DNA from: Hankyongella sp964404985
GTDB lineage: Bacteria; Pseudomonadota; Alphaproteobacteria; Sphingomonadales; Sphingomonadaceae
Reading direction: 5' to 3'
NCBI GenBank assembly: GCA_964404985.1
Contig: CAYOMD010000010.1
Span: 8,840 to 72,839, forward strand
Length of the DNA stretch: 64,000 bases
Made by a program: the position numbers and the translations under genes
Part shown: positions 50,187 to 57,627 of the stretch, one piece after another
Layout of the letters: each line of letters begins with the position of its first letter
Numbering within the stretch: position 1 is the stretch's first letter
Notes under the pieces: model-generated
Seen by the model: only the letters and a program-made list of their open reading frames with translations
What the model was told of the DNA's origin: nothing
The model's database searches: none

Positions 50187-50747
50187 ATGCTGACTCATCT
50201 GCCCAACCTGCTGACGCTGTCGCGGATCGCCGCTGTCCCCTTGCTTGTTCTTCTGCTGTGGGACAATGGTTGGCTCGGCTCGCTGCTGGCGTTCATCCTG
50301 TTCGTGATCGCCGGGATCACCGACTTCTTCGACGGCTATCTGGCGCGCGCGCAGGGCACGGTCTCGAAGCTCGGGCAGTTCCTGGATCCGATCGCGGACA
50401 AGATGATGGTGGTTGCGGTTCTGGTGATGCTGGTCGCGACCGGCGCGATCGACGATATCCATGTGATCGCAGCGCTGATTATCGTGCTGCGGGAGATCGC
50501 CGTCTCCGGCCTGCGGGAAGTGCTGGCCGAACTGCGTGTCTCGCTGCCGGTCAGCCTGCTCGCCAAATGGAAGACCACGGCCCAGATGATCGCGCTGGGG
50601 GCGCTCATCCTGTCCGGGGCATCGCCGGCGCTGTTCCCCGCCCTGCCCGCCTTCACGATCGGCATGAGCCTGTTGTGGATCGCCGCCCTGCTGACCCTGG
50701 TCACTGGCTGGGATTATCTGCGCTCGGGGATCAAGCACCTTGCCTGA
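50187..50747 (+). CDS. pgsA: CDP-diacylglycerol-glycerol-3-phosphate 3-phosphatidyltransferase
   Basis: PgsA makes phosphatidylglycerol phosphate, the precursor of phosphatidylglycerol and cardiolipin, at the inner membrane. The 186-residue protein has several membrane helices and the CDP-alcohol phosphotransferase motif: TDFFDGYLARAQG with the matching GQFLDPIADK. Its end overlaps the GNAT gene by 8 nt. Confidence 0.96.
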   Translation: MLTHLPNLLTLSRIAAVPLLVLLLWDNGWLGSLLAFILFVIAGITDFFDGYLARAQGTVSKLGQFLDPIADKMMVVAVLVMLVATGAIDDIHVIAALIIVLREIAVSGLREVLAELRVSLPVSLLAKWKTTAQMIALGALILSGASPALFPALPAFTIGMSLLWIAALLTLVTGWDYLRSGIKHLA

Positions 50748-51234
50748 CCTGGTGATCCGCCCGGCCACTGCGGAGGACTTTTCAGCCCTCTGGAAGATTC
50801 TGGAGCCGGTGATCCGCGCCGGGGAGACCTTTGCCCTGTCGCGTACCATGACGGAAGCAGACGCACGCGCCGCCTGGTGCGCACCGGAGCGGCAGGTGTT
50901 CGTTGCGCAGGATGCTGGTGACGTTGTCGGCACCTACTATCTCAAACCCAACCATCCTGGCGGTGGTGCCCATGTGGCGAATGCCGGGTATATGGTTGCA
51001 GAGACTGCCAGCGGGCGCGGCATCGCCCGGACCATGGGCCTGCACTCGCTCAAGACGGCGCGCGCACAGGGCTACCGCGCAGTGCAGTTCAATTTTGTGG
51101 TCTCGACCAATGCGCCAGCCGTGCATCTGTGGCAGAGTATCGGCTTCACCATCGTCGGCCGGGTGCCGGGGGCCTATCATCACGCCACGCTTGGCTATGT
51201 GGATGTTTTTGTGATGCACCAGAGCCTCTTATGA
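50740..51234 (+). CDS. GNAT family N-acetyltransferase
   Basis: A 164-residue acetyl-CoA-dependent transferase. It opens with LVIRPATAEDFSALWKIL and has the acetyl-CoA pyrophosphate-binding segment SGRGIARTMGLHSLKTARAQ, then AVQFNFVVSTNAPAVHLWQS and GFTIVGRVPGAYHH. The start is a TTG at 50740 inside the end of pgsA. The substrate is unknown. It overlaps moaD by 4 nt, so it sits within the pgsA-moaD-moaE transcript. Confidence 0.88.
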   Translation: MPDLVIRPATAEDFSALWKILEPVIRAGETFALSRTMTEADARAAWCAPERQVFVAQDAGDVVGTYYLKPNHPGGGAHVANAGYMVAETASGRGIARTMGLHSLKTARAQGYRAVQFNFVVSTNAPAVHLWQSIGFTIVGRVPGAYHHATLGYVDVFVMHQSLL

Positions 51235-51485
51235 TCACCCTGCTCTACTTTGCCTGGGTCCGCGAACGCATCGGCATGGCGGAAGAACGGCTGGCGGTGC
51301 CGGCGGGCATTACACACGTCGCAGCTCTGCTGGACTGGCTGGCGCTGCGCAGTGCCGGCCATGCGGCAGCCCTGGCAGACCGCGCGGCGCTCCGGGTAGC
51401 GGTCAACCAGGCGCACGTACGCCTGGACCATGCTATCCATGATGGGGACGAAGTGGCGCTATTCCCGCCGGTGACCGGCGGATGA
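51231..51485 (+). CDS. moaD: molybdopterin synthase small subunit
   Basis: MoaD is the ubiquitin-like sulfur carrier that gives the dithiolene sulfurs to molybdopterin. The 84-residue protein starts MITLLYFAWVRERIG and ends with the required Gly-Gly (PPVTGG), which is adenylated and thiocarboxylated. The ATG overlaps the GNAT stop (ATGA), and the end overlaps moaE by 4 nt. Confidence 0.95.
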   Translation: MITLLYFAWVRERIGMAEERLAVPAGITHVAALLDWLALRSAGHAAALADRAALRVAVNQAHVRLDHAIHDGDEVALFPPVTGG

Positions 51486-51940
51486 TCGTGGTCCGCGTCC
51501 AGTCGGGGGATTTCGACTATGCGGCCGAGATGGCGGCGCTGCGGTCCCGCGCGGCGGGTGCCGGCGCGCTGGTCGGCTTCACCGGACTGATGCGCGCGCA
51601 CCACGAGGGCGAGCACTTGAGCGCCATGACCCTCGAACACTACCCCGGCATGGCAGAGCGAGAACTGACCGCACTGGCCGAGGATGCGATGCGGCGCTGG
51701 CCGTTGCTCGGGCTGACTATCATCCACCGTTACGGTCGCCTGATGCCGGGGGACCAGATCGTGCTGGCTGCCACCGCCAGCGCCCACCGGCAGCCCGCGT
51801 TCGAGGCCGCGCAGTTCCTCATGGACTGGCTGAAAACCAAAGCCCCGTTCTGGAAGCTGGAGCAAACGGGCGGCGGCAGCCGCTGGGTCGCCGCCCGCAC
51901 TACGGATGACGCCGCAGCAGAGCGCTGGAACTGGGAGTAG
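51482..51940 (+). CDS. moaE: molybdopterin synthase catalytic subunit
   Basis: MoaE binds precursor Z and accepts sulfur from MoaD. The 152-residue protein shows GALVGFTGLMRAHHEGEHLS, LEHYPGMAERELTALAEDAM, IIHRYGRLMPGDQIVLAATA and the conserved lysines of WLKTKAPFWKLEQT. Last gene of the pgsA-GNAT-moaD-moaE run; convergent with the DUF5615 gene (17-nt gap). Confidence 0.95.
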   Translation: MIVVRVQSGDFDYAAEMAALRSRAAGAGALVGFTGLMRAHHEGEHLSAMTLEHYPGMAERELTALAEDAMRRWPLLGLTIIHRYGRLMPGDQIVLAATASAHRQPAFEAAQFLMDWLKTKAPFWKLEQTGGGSRWVAARTTDDAAAERWNWE

Positions 51941-51957
51941 CGTCAAGCCCGCCACAC

Positions 51958-52281
51958 TTACAGCAGTTCTATGAAAGTGTCTCCCCGCCCCAGCGCTTCC
52001 AGAAGCGGGGGCCACCGAGGCTCAAGCCAAGACTCAAGCGCACGAGTACTGCTATTACCGGAGCGCAACCATACAAAACGGAATGGCATAATCTTTTGAA
52101 TCAGGAAAAAATCACTGTCTTTTGAGACCAGTATATAATCATGCGTATAGCAATATTTGGCAACACTGTGATCGCTTGCCGCGGGATTGAGCACTTCCGC
52201 AACACACTGCGCGATATGCCCTCTCTCTTCAAACCACATGACAAGGCGAACCGGCAAATGAGCATCAAGCAGGAATTTCAC
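51958..52281 (-). CDS. DUF5615 PIN-like toxin
   Basis: A 107-residue PIN-like protein. Asp6 (KFLLDAHLPVRLVMWF) and the acidic pair in ILVSKDSDFFLI are the putative metal ligands. DUF5615 proteins are found paired with DUF433 antitoxins, as here. Nuclease activity is inferred from the fold, not shown for this protein. It overlaps its partner by 4 nt. Composition is AT-richer than the neighbours. Confidence 0.85.
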   Translation of the reverse strand: MKFLLDAHLPVRLVMWFEERGHIAQCVAEVLNPAASDHSVAKYCYTHDYILVSKDSDFFLIQKIMPFRFVWLRSGNSSTRALESWLEPRWPPLLEALGRGDTFIELL

Positions 52282-52514
52282 TCAGCCGCCATAATCACAG
52301 GGTGGTCGCCGCCCTCGGCTGCGTAAGTCAGGACCGCGCGAATATCGTCGACTTGCAGGTCTTGATATTCATCTAGGATCTCTGCCTCGGTCATGCCTGT
52401 ACCCATCATATTGAGGATATCCGCAACCCTGATGCGGGTACCGGTGATCCTTGGTCGACCGAAACAGGTATCCATATCGACACTGATCCGGGGATGGCGG
52501 GGCAAAGGCGGCAT
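52278..52514 (-). CDS. DUF433 antitoxin
   Basis: A 78-residue protein of the DUF433 family. RISVDMDTCFGRPRITGTRI and RVADILNMMGTGMTEAEILD contain the helix-turn-helix-like core, followed by EYQDLQVDDIRAVLTYAAEG. The antitoxin-first order and the 4-nt overlap with the DUF5615 gene are standard for this pair. AGGAGAAAG lies just before the ATG. Confidence 0.87.
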   Translation of the reverse strand: MPPLPRHPRISVDMDTCFGRPRITGTRIRVADILNMMGTGMTEAEILDEYQDLQVDDIRAVLTYAAEGGDHPVIMAAE

Positions 52515-52633
52515 TTCTTTCTCCTGCAGGGATCATAGACGAAAACCGGCCCGAGTGGCACCCCTAACCTAGGCCGCTTGTGAGAGATCTTGTCGCCATT
52601 GTCCTGCAAAGATGCCAAGATGCATTGGCGTAC

Positions 52634-52797
52634 TAAAGCATCGCGCCCTCAATTTGACCCACATCTGGGAAAAGCGATTTGTCACATTTAAGGGGCAAAG
52701 ATGCTTTAGATTTTTGGGTTCATAGAGCAACTTTGGGCTTAAAATCCGCGTTTGAGCCTGCCACCCGGCTGATGCGGATTTAAAGCCCGTTGCTCTA
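52634..52797. repeat. bipartite hairpin element, copy 2
   Basis: Same build as the element at 24444-24606. Unit C (52636-52706, 71 bp): left arm 52636-52658, 22-nt loop, right arm 52681-52706; extra AAA in the right arm after the outer 7 bp; inner stem matches at 12 of 16 positions. Unit D (52725-52795, 71 bp): left arm 52725-52749, 24-nt loop, right arm 52774-52795; extra TTT in the left arm after the outer 7 bp; inner stem has one mismatch. TA lies at all four edges. The 18-nt spacer contains TTGGGTTCATA. The terminal TA at 52796-52797 is part of the phzF stop codon. Confidence 0.85.
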
Positions 52798-53586
52798 CAC
52801 CAGCACTTCACCGATCAATGTGTCGACACAATGGCCCGCTATATCGACGCGCGCGCCGTAGTCCCGGCACCAGAGCCGGCCCAGCCGGCTGGATATCTGC
52901 TCGGCATAGAGATCGGTCTTGCCCAAGCGCTCGGCCCAGTAAGGGATGAGGCGGCAGTGCGCGGACCCGGTAACCGCATCCTCGTCCACACCATGGGCGG
53001 GCGCAAAGAAGCGGGAGACGAAGTCAGCCGTGTCACCGGGCGCGGTTGCGATCACCATCTGCCCGAGCGCCTTGATGGCCCGGAGGTCCGGGGTGAGTGC
53101 GGCAATCTCTGCCTGGCTGGCGTAGACCGCCATGCACCAGATCCCGCCTGCGAGCAGTATCTCTGGCGCACCACCCAGCGCGGCGGCCAGCGCCGGCGCG
53201 TCAACAGGGGACAGGCGATAGGCAGGGAAGTCGAGTGCCAGCTTGCCGTCTGCCTGGCGCACGACGCGCAGGATGCCGGACTCGCGGGTGCGAAACGTGA
53301 TGACGTCTCCTATAAAGCCCAGATGCGTCCAGAGCACATGCGCGCTGGCAAGTGTTGCGTGTCCGCACAGCGCCACCTCAACCGTCGGGGTGAACCAGCG
53401 CAGTTCATAATCGGCAGCACCGGTGGTATCGGCAACGAAATAGGCGGTCTCGGCCAGGTTGTTCTCGGCAGCGATCGCTTGCAGCAGCGCATCGTCCAGC
53501 CAGTGGTCAAGCGGCATGACCGCCGCCGGATTGCCCCGGAACGGCTGGTCAGTGAAAGCGTCGACACGCATGATAGGCAATCTCAT
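52795..53586 (-). CDS. PhzF family isomerase-like protein
   Basis: A 263-residue protein of the diaminopimelate-epimerase-like PhzF fold, with two similar halves. The opening VDAFTDQPFRGNPAAVMPL contains the family signature, LAETAYFV carries the conserved glutamate, and ALCGHATLASAHVLW and DEDAVTGSAHC are present. PhzF proper works in phenazine synthesis, but no other phz gene is near, so the substrate is unknown. The TAG stop is formed by the edge of the adjacent hairpin element. The start overlaps the fieF end by 4 nt. Confidence 0.93.
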   Translation of the reverse strand: MRLPIMRVDAFTDQPFRGNPAAVMPLDHWLDDALLQAIAAENNLAETAYFVADTTGAADYELRWFTPTVEVALCGHATLASAHVLWTHLGFIGDVITFRTRESGILRVVRQADGKLALDFPAYRLSPVDAPALAAALGGAPEILLAGGIWCMAVYASQAEIAALTPDLRAIKALGQMVIATAPGDTADFVSRFFAPAHGVDEDAVTGSAHCRLIPYWAERLGKTDLYAEQISSRLGRLWCRDYGARVDIAGHCVDTLIGEVLV

Positions 53587-54539
53587 CCTGGGCTCCTCAA
53601 GCGGCTGGCGGCAGACATGGGGTCAAGCAACTGGTGGTCGGGGTCGCGCTCGCCCTGTTCGATGATCCCCGCCGGATCGACGTGGATCAGTACCTCGACA
53701 TCGGGAAAGAGCGCACGCACCCTCCCCTCCACCTCATCAACGATGCGATGCGCGCGTTTGACCGGCAACTCCGGATCGAGCCAAATATGAAACTGCACAA
53801 AGCTGTCGAGACCGCTGGTCCGGGTGCGCAGTTCGTGGATGCCGCGCACATCCGGATGAGCAGTCACGGCAGCCACAATCTGTGTGCGCCGTGCCTCGTC
53901 CCACTCCCGGTCCATCAGCATGTCGATGGCGCGACGTGCAGATTTTTGTGCGCCCCAGATAAGATATGCGGCGATACCGACCCCGAATGCCGCATCGGCT
54001 CCGGTAAAGCGGAACCAGCTTTCCAGCGCCAGTGCTGCGATCACCGCGCAATTCAGCGCCAGATCGCTTTCATAGTGGAGCCGGTCGGTATCGACCGCGA
54101 GTGAACCAGTCATACGCACCACCTGCCGCTGATAGACAACCAGCGCCAGCGTCGCGACGATGGCGACCAAGGATACCCCAATGCCGACATCCGGCGCCGT
54201 GACCGCATGCGGGTGCAGCAGCCGGTTGCCTGCCGCCAGGATCAGCGCGAGGCCAGACCCGATGATCAGGCTGGTCTGGAACAGGGCGGCAATTGCCTCT
54301 GCCTTGCCATGGCCGAACCGGTGGTCTTCGTCGGCGGGCTGGGTCGCGACTCGAACGGCGAACAGCGTCACCAGAGACGCTATCACATCCAGCAGGGTAT
54401 CGAGCAGCGAACCCAGGACCGAGAGCGCACCGGTCTGTACCACAGCATAAATCTTCAGGCCGGCCAGGGTCAGCGCCACCGCGACCGAGGCCATGCTGGC
54501 ACGCTGCATTGCCCGTGCTGCGGCAAGTGGCGCGCTCAC
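53583..54539 (-). CDS. fieF: cation diffusion facilitator, FieF type
   Basis: A 318-residue proton-coupled efflux pump for Fe2+, Zn2+ or similar ions. Six membrane helices come first; the metal site between helices is marked by LLDTLLDVIASLVTLFAV and LHYESDLALN, and HRFGHGKAEAIAALFQT is the classical CDF loop. The cytoplasmic C-terminal domain has LRTRTSGLDSFVQFHIWLDP, where metal binding stabilises the dimer. Overlaps pdxH by 4 nt. Confidence 0.93.
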   Translation of the reverse strand: MSAPLAAARAMQRASMASVAVALTLAGLKIYAVVQTGALSVLGSLLDTLLDVIASLVTLFAVRVATQPADEDHRFGHGKAEAIAALFQTSLIIGSGLALILAAGNRLLHPHAVTAPDVGIGVSLVAIVATLALVVYQRQVVRMTGSLAVDTDRLHYESDLALNCAVIAALALESWFRFTGADAAFGVGIAAYLIWGAQKSARRAIDMLMDREWDEARRTQIVAAVTAHPDVRGIHELRTRTSGLDSFVQFHIWLDPELPVKRAHRIVDEVEGRVRALFPDVEVLIHVDPAGIIEQGERDPDHQLLDPMSAASRLRSPG

Positions 54540-55111
54540 GGGTAAAGCAGCCCTTCCCGCCAGCCCTCGCCGTCCTTGGTAAAGGTCGTGCGCTCGTGCA
54601 GGCGGAAGCGCTGGTCCCGCCAGAACTCGAAATAGACGGGGTCCACCCGGAAACCGGACCAGTGTGGCGGGCGCGTGACCACACCCACCCCGAAGCGTGC
54701 CGTCTGCACGGCGATGCGCTTCAGGAATTCTGCCCGCCCTTCCATCGGGCGAGACTGATCGGACGCCCAGGCACCGATCTGCGAATCGCGCGGCCGGCTG
54801 GCGAAATAGGCATCCGCCTCCTCGTCAGACACAACCGACACCGGCCCCTCGATCCGCACCTGCCGGCGCAGCGACTTCCAGTGGAACAGCAGCGCTGCCC
54901 GCGGGTGTGCTTGCAACTCATGGCCCTTGCGGCTCTCGAAATTGGTGTAGAAGACAAAACCATCCGTCCCCCAATCCTTCAGCAGCACCATGCGCAGCGA
55001 CGGCTGACCGTCCGGCCCGACGGTAGCCAGCGCCATGCCGTTCGGATCGTTCGGCTCGCTCTGCGCAGCCTCGGCGAACCAGTCGCCGAACAGGGAAAAT
55101 GGGTCAGTCAT
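54536..55111 (-). CDS. pdxH: pyridoxamine 5'-phosphate oxidase
   Basis: PdxH is the FMN enzyme that oxidises pyridoxine or pyridoxamine phosphate to pyridoxal phosphate. The 191-residue protein has MALATVGPDGQPSLRMVLLK, FVFYTNFESRKGHEL, ALLFHWKSLRRQVRIEG and the C-terminal signature FWRDQRFRLHERTTF. The start at 55111 gives MTDPFSLFGDW; 18 extra residues in the longer frame have no family match. It is divergent from dnaJ. Confidence 0.95.
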   Translation of the reverse strand: MTDPFSLFGDWFAEAAQSEPNDPNGMALATVGPDGQPSLRMVLLKDWGTDGFVFYTNFESRKGHELQAHPRAALLFHWKSLRRQVRIEGPVSVVSDEEADAYFASRPRDSQIGAWASDQSRPMEGRAEFLKRIAVQTARFGVGVVTRPPHWSGFRVDPVYFEFWRDQRFRLHERTTFTKDGEGWREGLLYP

Positions 55112-55223
55112 GAGGAACCTTTCGTCCGCAACAGCTAGTCTTTCGTATAACGGGGGGCAAGGCACGCGTTAGCACTTGCAGAACGCCACATGTTGCAATA
55201 ATACAACACTCAAGGAGAGGTAC

Positions 55224-56147
55224 GTGGCGCAAAATCCCTATGAAGTACTCGGTGTGCCGCGCACGGCCAGCGACGAAGACATCAAGAAGGCCTATCGCAC
55301 GCTCGCCAAGGAGCTGCACCCGGACCGCAACACGGACAATCCGGCCAATACAGAGCGGTTCAAGCGTGTGTCCGCCGCTTACGCCCTGCTGGGCGACGAG
55401 GCCAAACGGAGCCAGTTCGACCGCGGCGAGATTGACGCGGACGGCAACCCGCGCGGCTTCAGCGGCGCGCACGCGCACGGCTACAAACCCCACGCCCGCA
55501 GTGCCGGGTTCGAGGGCGATCCGTTCGAGATGTTTACGGACCTGTTCAGCGGCGGCGCCCGTCCGGGCGGCCGCCCGTTCGGCGCGGAATTCGGCGGGCA
55601 ACGCACACAGGCCCGCAGCGCGCGCGGCCAGACGATAAATTATGGCCTCGATATTCCCTTCGACCAGGCGGCGCGCGGTCTGCCACAGCGCCTGACCTTG
55701 CGCGGTGGCAAGACCATCGAGATCAAGCTGCCCGCAGGCCTGACCGATGGCCAGCAAATCCGCCTGACCGGCCAGGGCGCACCCGGCCCGGGCGGTGTCG
55801 GTGACGCTTTGGTCACCCTGCGGATCCAGCCGCACCCGCACCTGAAGCGGGACGGCGAGACCGTAATCCTCGACCTGCCAATCAGCCTGAGTGAGGCGGT
55901 GCGCGGGGCGAGCATTCGGGTGCCGACGGTGGACGGCCCGGTGATGCTGGCCGTGCCTGCCGGCTCCACCAGCGGGCGGCAGCTACGACTGCGAAGCCGC
56001 GGCTTTGTCCGCAAGGATGGCGGGCGCGGCGACCAGATGGTGCGGCTGCTGGTCGACCTGCCGTCCGCAGACGATGCCCTGCGCGCCTTCGTTGACAGCT
56101 GGCCCGGAGCAGGCCCGGCGAAGCGCGGGTTCAGCGAGGACGCATGA
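55224..56147 (+). CDS. DnaJ/CbpA-type co-chaperone
   Basis: A 307-residue J-domain protein. The J domain (about 1-68) has PYEVLGVPRTASDEDIKKAY, the HPD motif in KELHPDRNTDN and the helix-4 region FDRGEIDADG. A Gly/Phe-rich linker follows (about 90-125), then two C-terminal client-binding domains starting TINYGLDIPFDQAARG. The zinc-finger domain of classical DnaJ is absent, as in CbpA. Start: GTG at 55224 with AAGGAGAGG just upstream; the family begins near residue 2, so the longer frame from 55176 is unlikely. Confidence 0.9.
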   Translation: MAQNPYEVLGVPRTASDEDIKKAYRTLAKELHPDRNTDNPANTERFKRVSAAYALLGDEAKRSQFDRGEIDADGNPRGFSGAHAHGYKPHARSAGFEGDPFEMFTDLFSGGARPGGRPFGAEFGGQRTQARSARGQTINYGLDIPFDQAARGLPQRLTLRGGKTIEIKLPAGLTDGQQIRLTGQGAPGPGGVGDALVTLRIQPHPHLKRDGETVILDLPISLSEAVRGASIRVPTVDGPVMLAVPAGSTSGRQLRLRSRGFVRKDGGRGDQMVRLLVDLPSADDALRAFVDSWPGAGPAKRGFSEDA

Positions 56148-56218
56148 GGTCTGCTTGACCACCCGCTTGCGGCTCGTCACAAAAGCGCGGCGTGTTGCAC
56201 ATTGCATAAGGAGCATTC

Positions 56219-57022
56219 ATGTCAGACCTCATGCGCGGCAAGCGCGGCCTCATCATGGGCCTCGCCAACGAGAAATCTCTGGCCTGGGGCATTACCAAAG
56301 CCCTGCATGCACAAGGCGCGGAGCTTGCCTTCACCTATGTCGGTGACGCACTGGAAAAGCGGGTGCGCCCGCTGGCGGCCGAAGTCGGCTCCACCATTGT
56401 TACCCCGTGCGATGCCGGCGACATGGAGTCGCTGGACGCGGCGTTCGCCGAGATCGCCCGGCATTGGGAGACACTGGACTTCGTGGTCCATGCGATCGGC
56501 TTTTCCAACAAGGACGAGCTGCGCGGCCGCTATGTCGATACCAGCCTCGACAACTTCCTGATGACCATGAACATCAGCGTTTATTCCTTTACGGCGGTCG
56601 CCAAACGGGCTGAGGCCATGATGCCGAATGGCGGATCGCTGCTGACCCTGACCTACTACGGCGCGGAAAAAGTGGTGCCGCACTATAACGTCATGGGCCT
56701 TGCCAAGTCGGCGCTGGAGACCAGCGTGAAGTATCTCGCCGCCGACATGGGGCCGCGCGGAATCCGGGTGAACGCCATCTCCGCCGGGCCGATCAAGACG
56801 CTGGCCGCATCCGGCATCGGCGATTTCCGCTACATCCTGAAATGGAACGAGCTGAACGCGCCGCTGCGCCGCAATGTGACCATCGAGGATGTCGGCGGTG
56901 CCGGCCTCTACCTGCTGTCGGACCTTGCCTCTGGCGTGACCGGGGAAATCCATCATGTCGACGCCGGCTACAATGTCATCGGCATGAAGGCCGAGGACGC
57001 CCCCGACATCGCACTCGGCTAG
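56219..57022 (+). CDS. fabI: enoyl-[acyl-carrier-protein] reductase
   Basis: FabI does the last reduction of each fatty-acid elongation round and is the target of triclosan. The 267-residue protein has the FabI cofactor motif GLANEKSLAWGITKAL, and FVVHAIGFSNKDEL. The Tyr-x6-Lys catalytic pair lies in TYYGAEKVVPHYNVMGLAKS, and VNAISAGPIKTLAASGI follows. AAGGAG lies upstream of the ATG. The C-terminus is followed by a repeat and the DUF559 gene. Confidence 0.97.
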   Translation: MSDLMRGKRGLIMGLANEKSLAWGITKALHAQGAELAFTYVGDALEKRVRPLAAEVGSTIVTPCDAGDMESLDAAFAEIARHWETLDFVVHAIGFSNKDELRGRYVDTSLDNFLMTMNISVYSFTAVAKRAEAMMPNGGSLLTLTYYGAEKVVPHYNVMGLAKSALETSVKYLAADMGPRGIRVNAISAGPIKTLAASGIGDFRYILKWNELNAPLRRNVTIEDVGGAGLYLLSDLASGVTGEIHHVDAGYNVIGMKAEDAPDIALG

Positions 57023-57040
57023 TCGCAATCTCTGCTCACC

Positions 57041-57111
57041 CCTGAAGGGAGAGGGTCATGAGCAGCCACCCCCCCTCTCCCCTTGGGGGAGAGGGTCGGG
57101 GTGAGGGGTGC
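57041..57111 (+). repeat. G/C-rich palindromic direct repeat, copy 1
   Basis: A 71-nt unit nearly identical to 57510-57579: one substitution and one extra C. It contains the palindrome CCCTCTCCCC-TTG-GGGGAGAGGG and CGGGGTGAGGGG, the sequence of a repeat family very common in proteobacterial genomes. It lies just before the DUF559 gene. Confidence 0.85.
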
Positions 57112-57138
57112 AGAGGATGATGTCCTGGAAGATGCACG

Positions 57139-57612
57139 ATGAAGCAGCCCGACCATGGCGTGGATCGCGCCCGCAGCATGCGCAAGAATATGTCACCCGC
57201 CGAGACCTTGCTCTGGCGGGCGGTTCGCAGTCGTCAGCTGTGCGGCCTGAAGTTTCGTCGGCAGGTGTGGATCGGCAATTACATCACCGACTTTGTGGCA
57301 CTTGACGCGAAAATAGTGATCGAAATTGATGGCGACAGCCATGCTGGCCGTGAAGCGCATGATGCTCGGCGCACGGCCTACCTCGAGTCTCAGGATTTCC
57401 GGGTGTTGCGCTTTACCAACAGCGATGTACTGACCAACCTTGAGGGTGTTCTGTTGGTGATCACAGCGGCAATACCCTCACCCGGCGCGGTTCCCGCGCC
57501 ACCCTCTCCCCTGAAGGGAGAGGGTCATGAGCAGCCATCCCCCTCTCCCCTTGGGGGAGAGGGTCGGGGTGAGGGGTGCCCCTCCAACGACTGCGGCATA
57601 ACTGCGGCATAA
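57139..57612 (+). CDS. DUF559 endonuclease-like protein with repeat-encoded tail
   Basis: A 157-residue protein. Residues 10-115 match DUF559, a PD-(D/E)XK-like fold related to Vsr: RSMRKNMSPAETLLWRAVRS, GLKFRRQVWIGNYITDFVAL and VIEIDGDSHAGREAHDARR (putative catalytic Asp/Glu residues). The function of such proteins is not established. The last ~40 residues (PPSPLKGEGHEQ, PSPLGGEGRGEG) are low-complexity and are translated from the second repeat copy, so the native stop was probably lost. Flanked by direct repeats, which suggests a mobile or amplified cassette. Confidence 0.8.
   Translation: MKQPDHGVDRARSMRKNMSPAETLLWRAVRSRQLCGLKFRRQVWIGNYITDFVALDAKIVIEIDGDSHAGREAHDARRTAYLESQDFRVLRFTNSDVLTNLEGVLLVITAAIPSPGAVPAPPSPLKGEGHEQPSPSPLGGEGRGEGCPSNDCGITAA
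57510..57579 (+). repeat. G/C-rich palindromic direct repeat, copy 2
   Basis: A 70-nt copy of the 57041-57111 unit, 469 nt away and in the same orientation. It lies inside the DUF559 reading frame and encodes its Ser/Pro/Gly/Glu-rich C-terminus. Confidence 0.85.
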
Positions 57613-57627
57613 AGGACCAGATCGCCC

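Noticed and set aside
52569..52811. A small minus-strand frame across the second hairpin element
   Set aside because: It is translated straight through both hairpins and the phzF end, has no ribosome-binding site and no family resemblance.
52795..53586. Phenazine biosynthesis cluster based on the PhzF homologue
   Set aside because: No other phenazine gene is present; the PhzF fold is common in unrelated contexts.
57041..57579. CRISPR array suggested by the repeated G/C-rich unit
   Set aside because: Only two copies 469 nt apart, with a gene between them and no cas genes.
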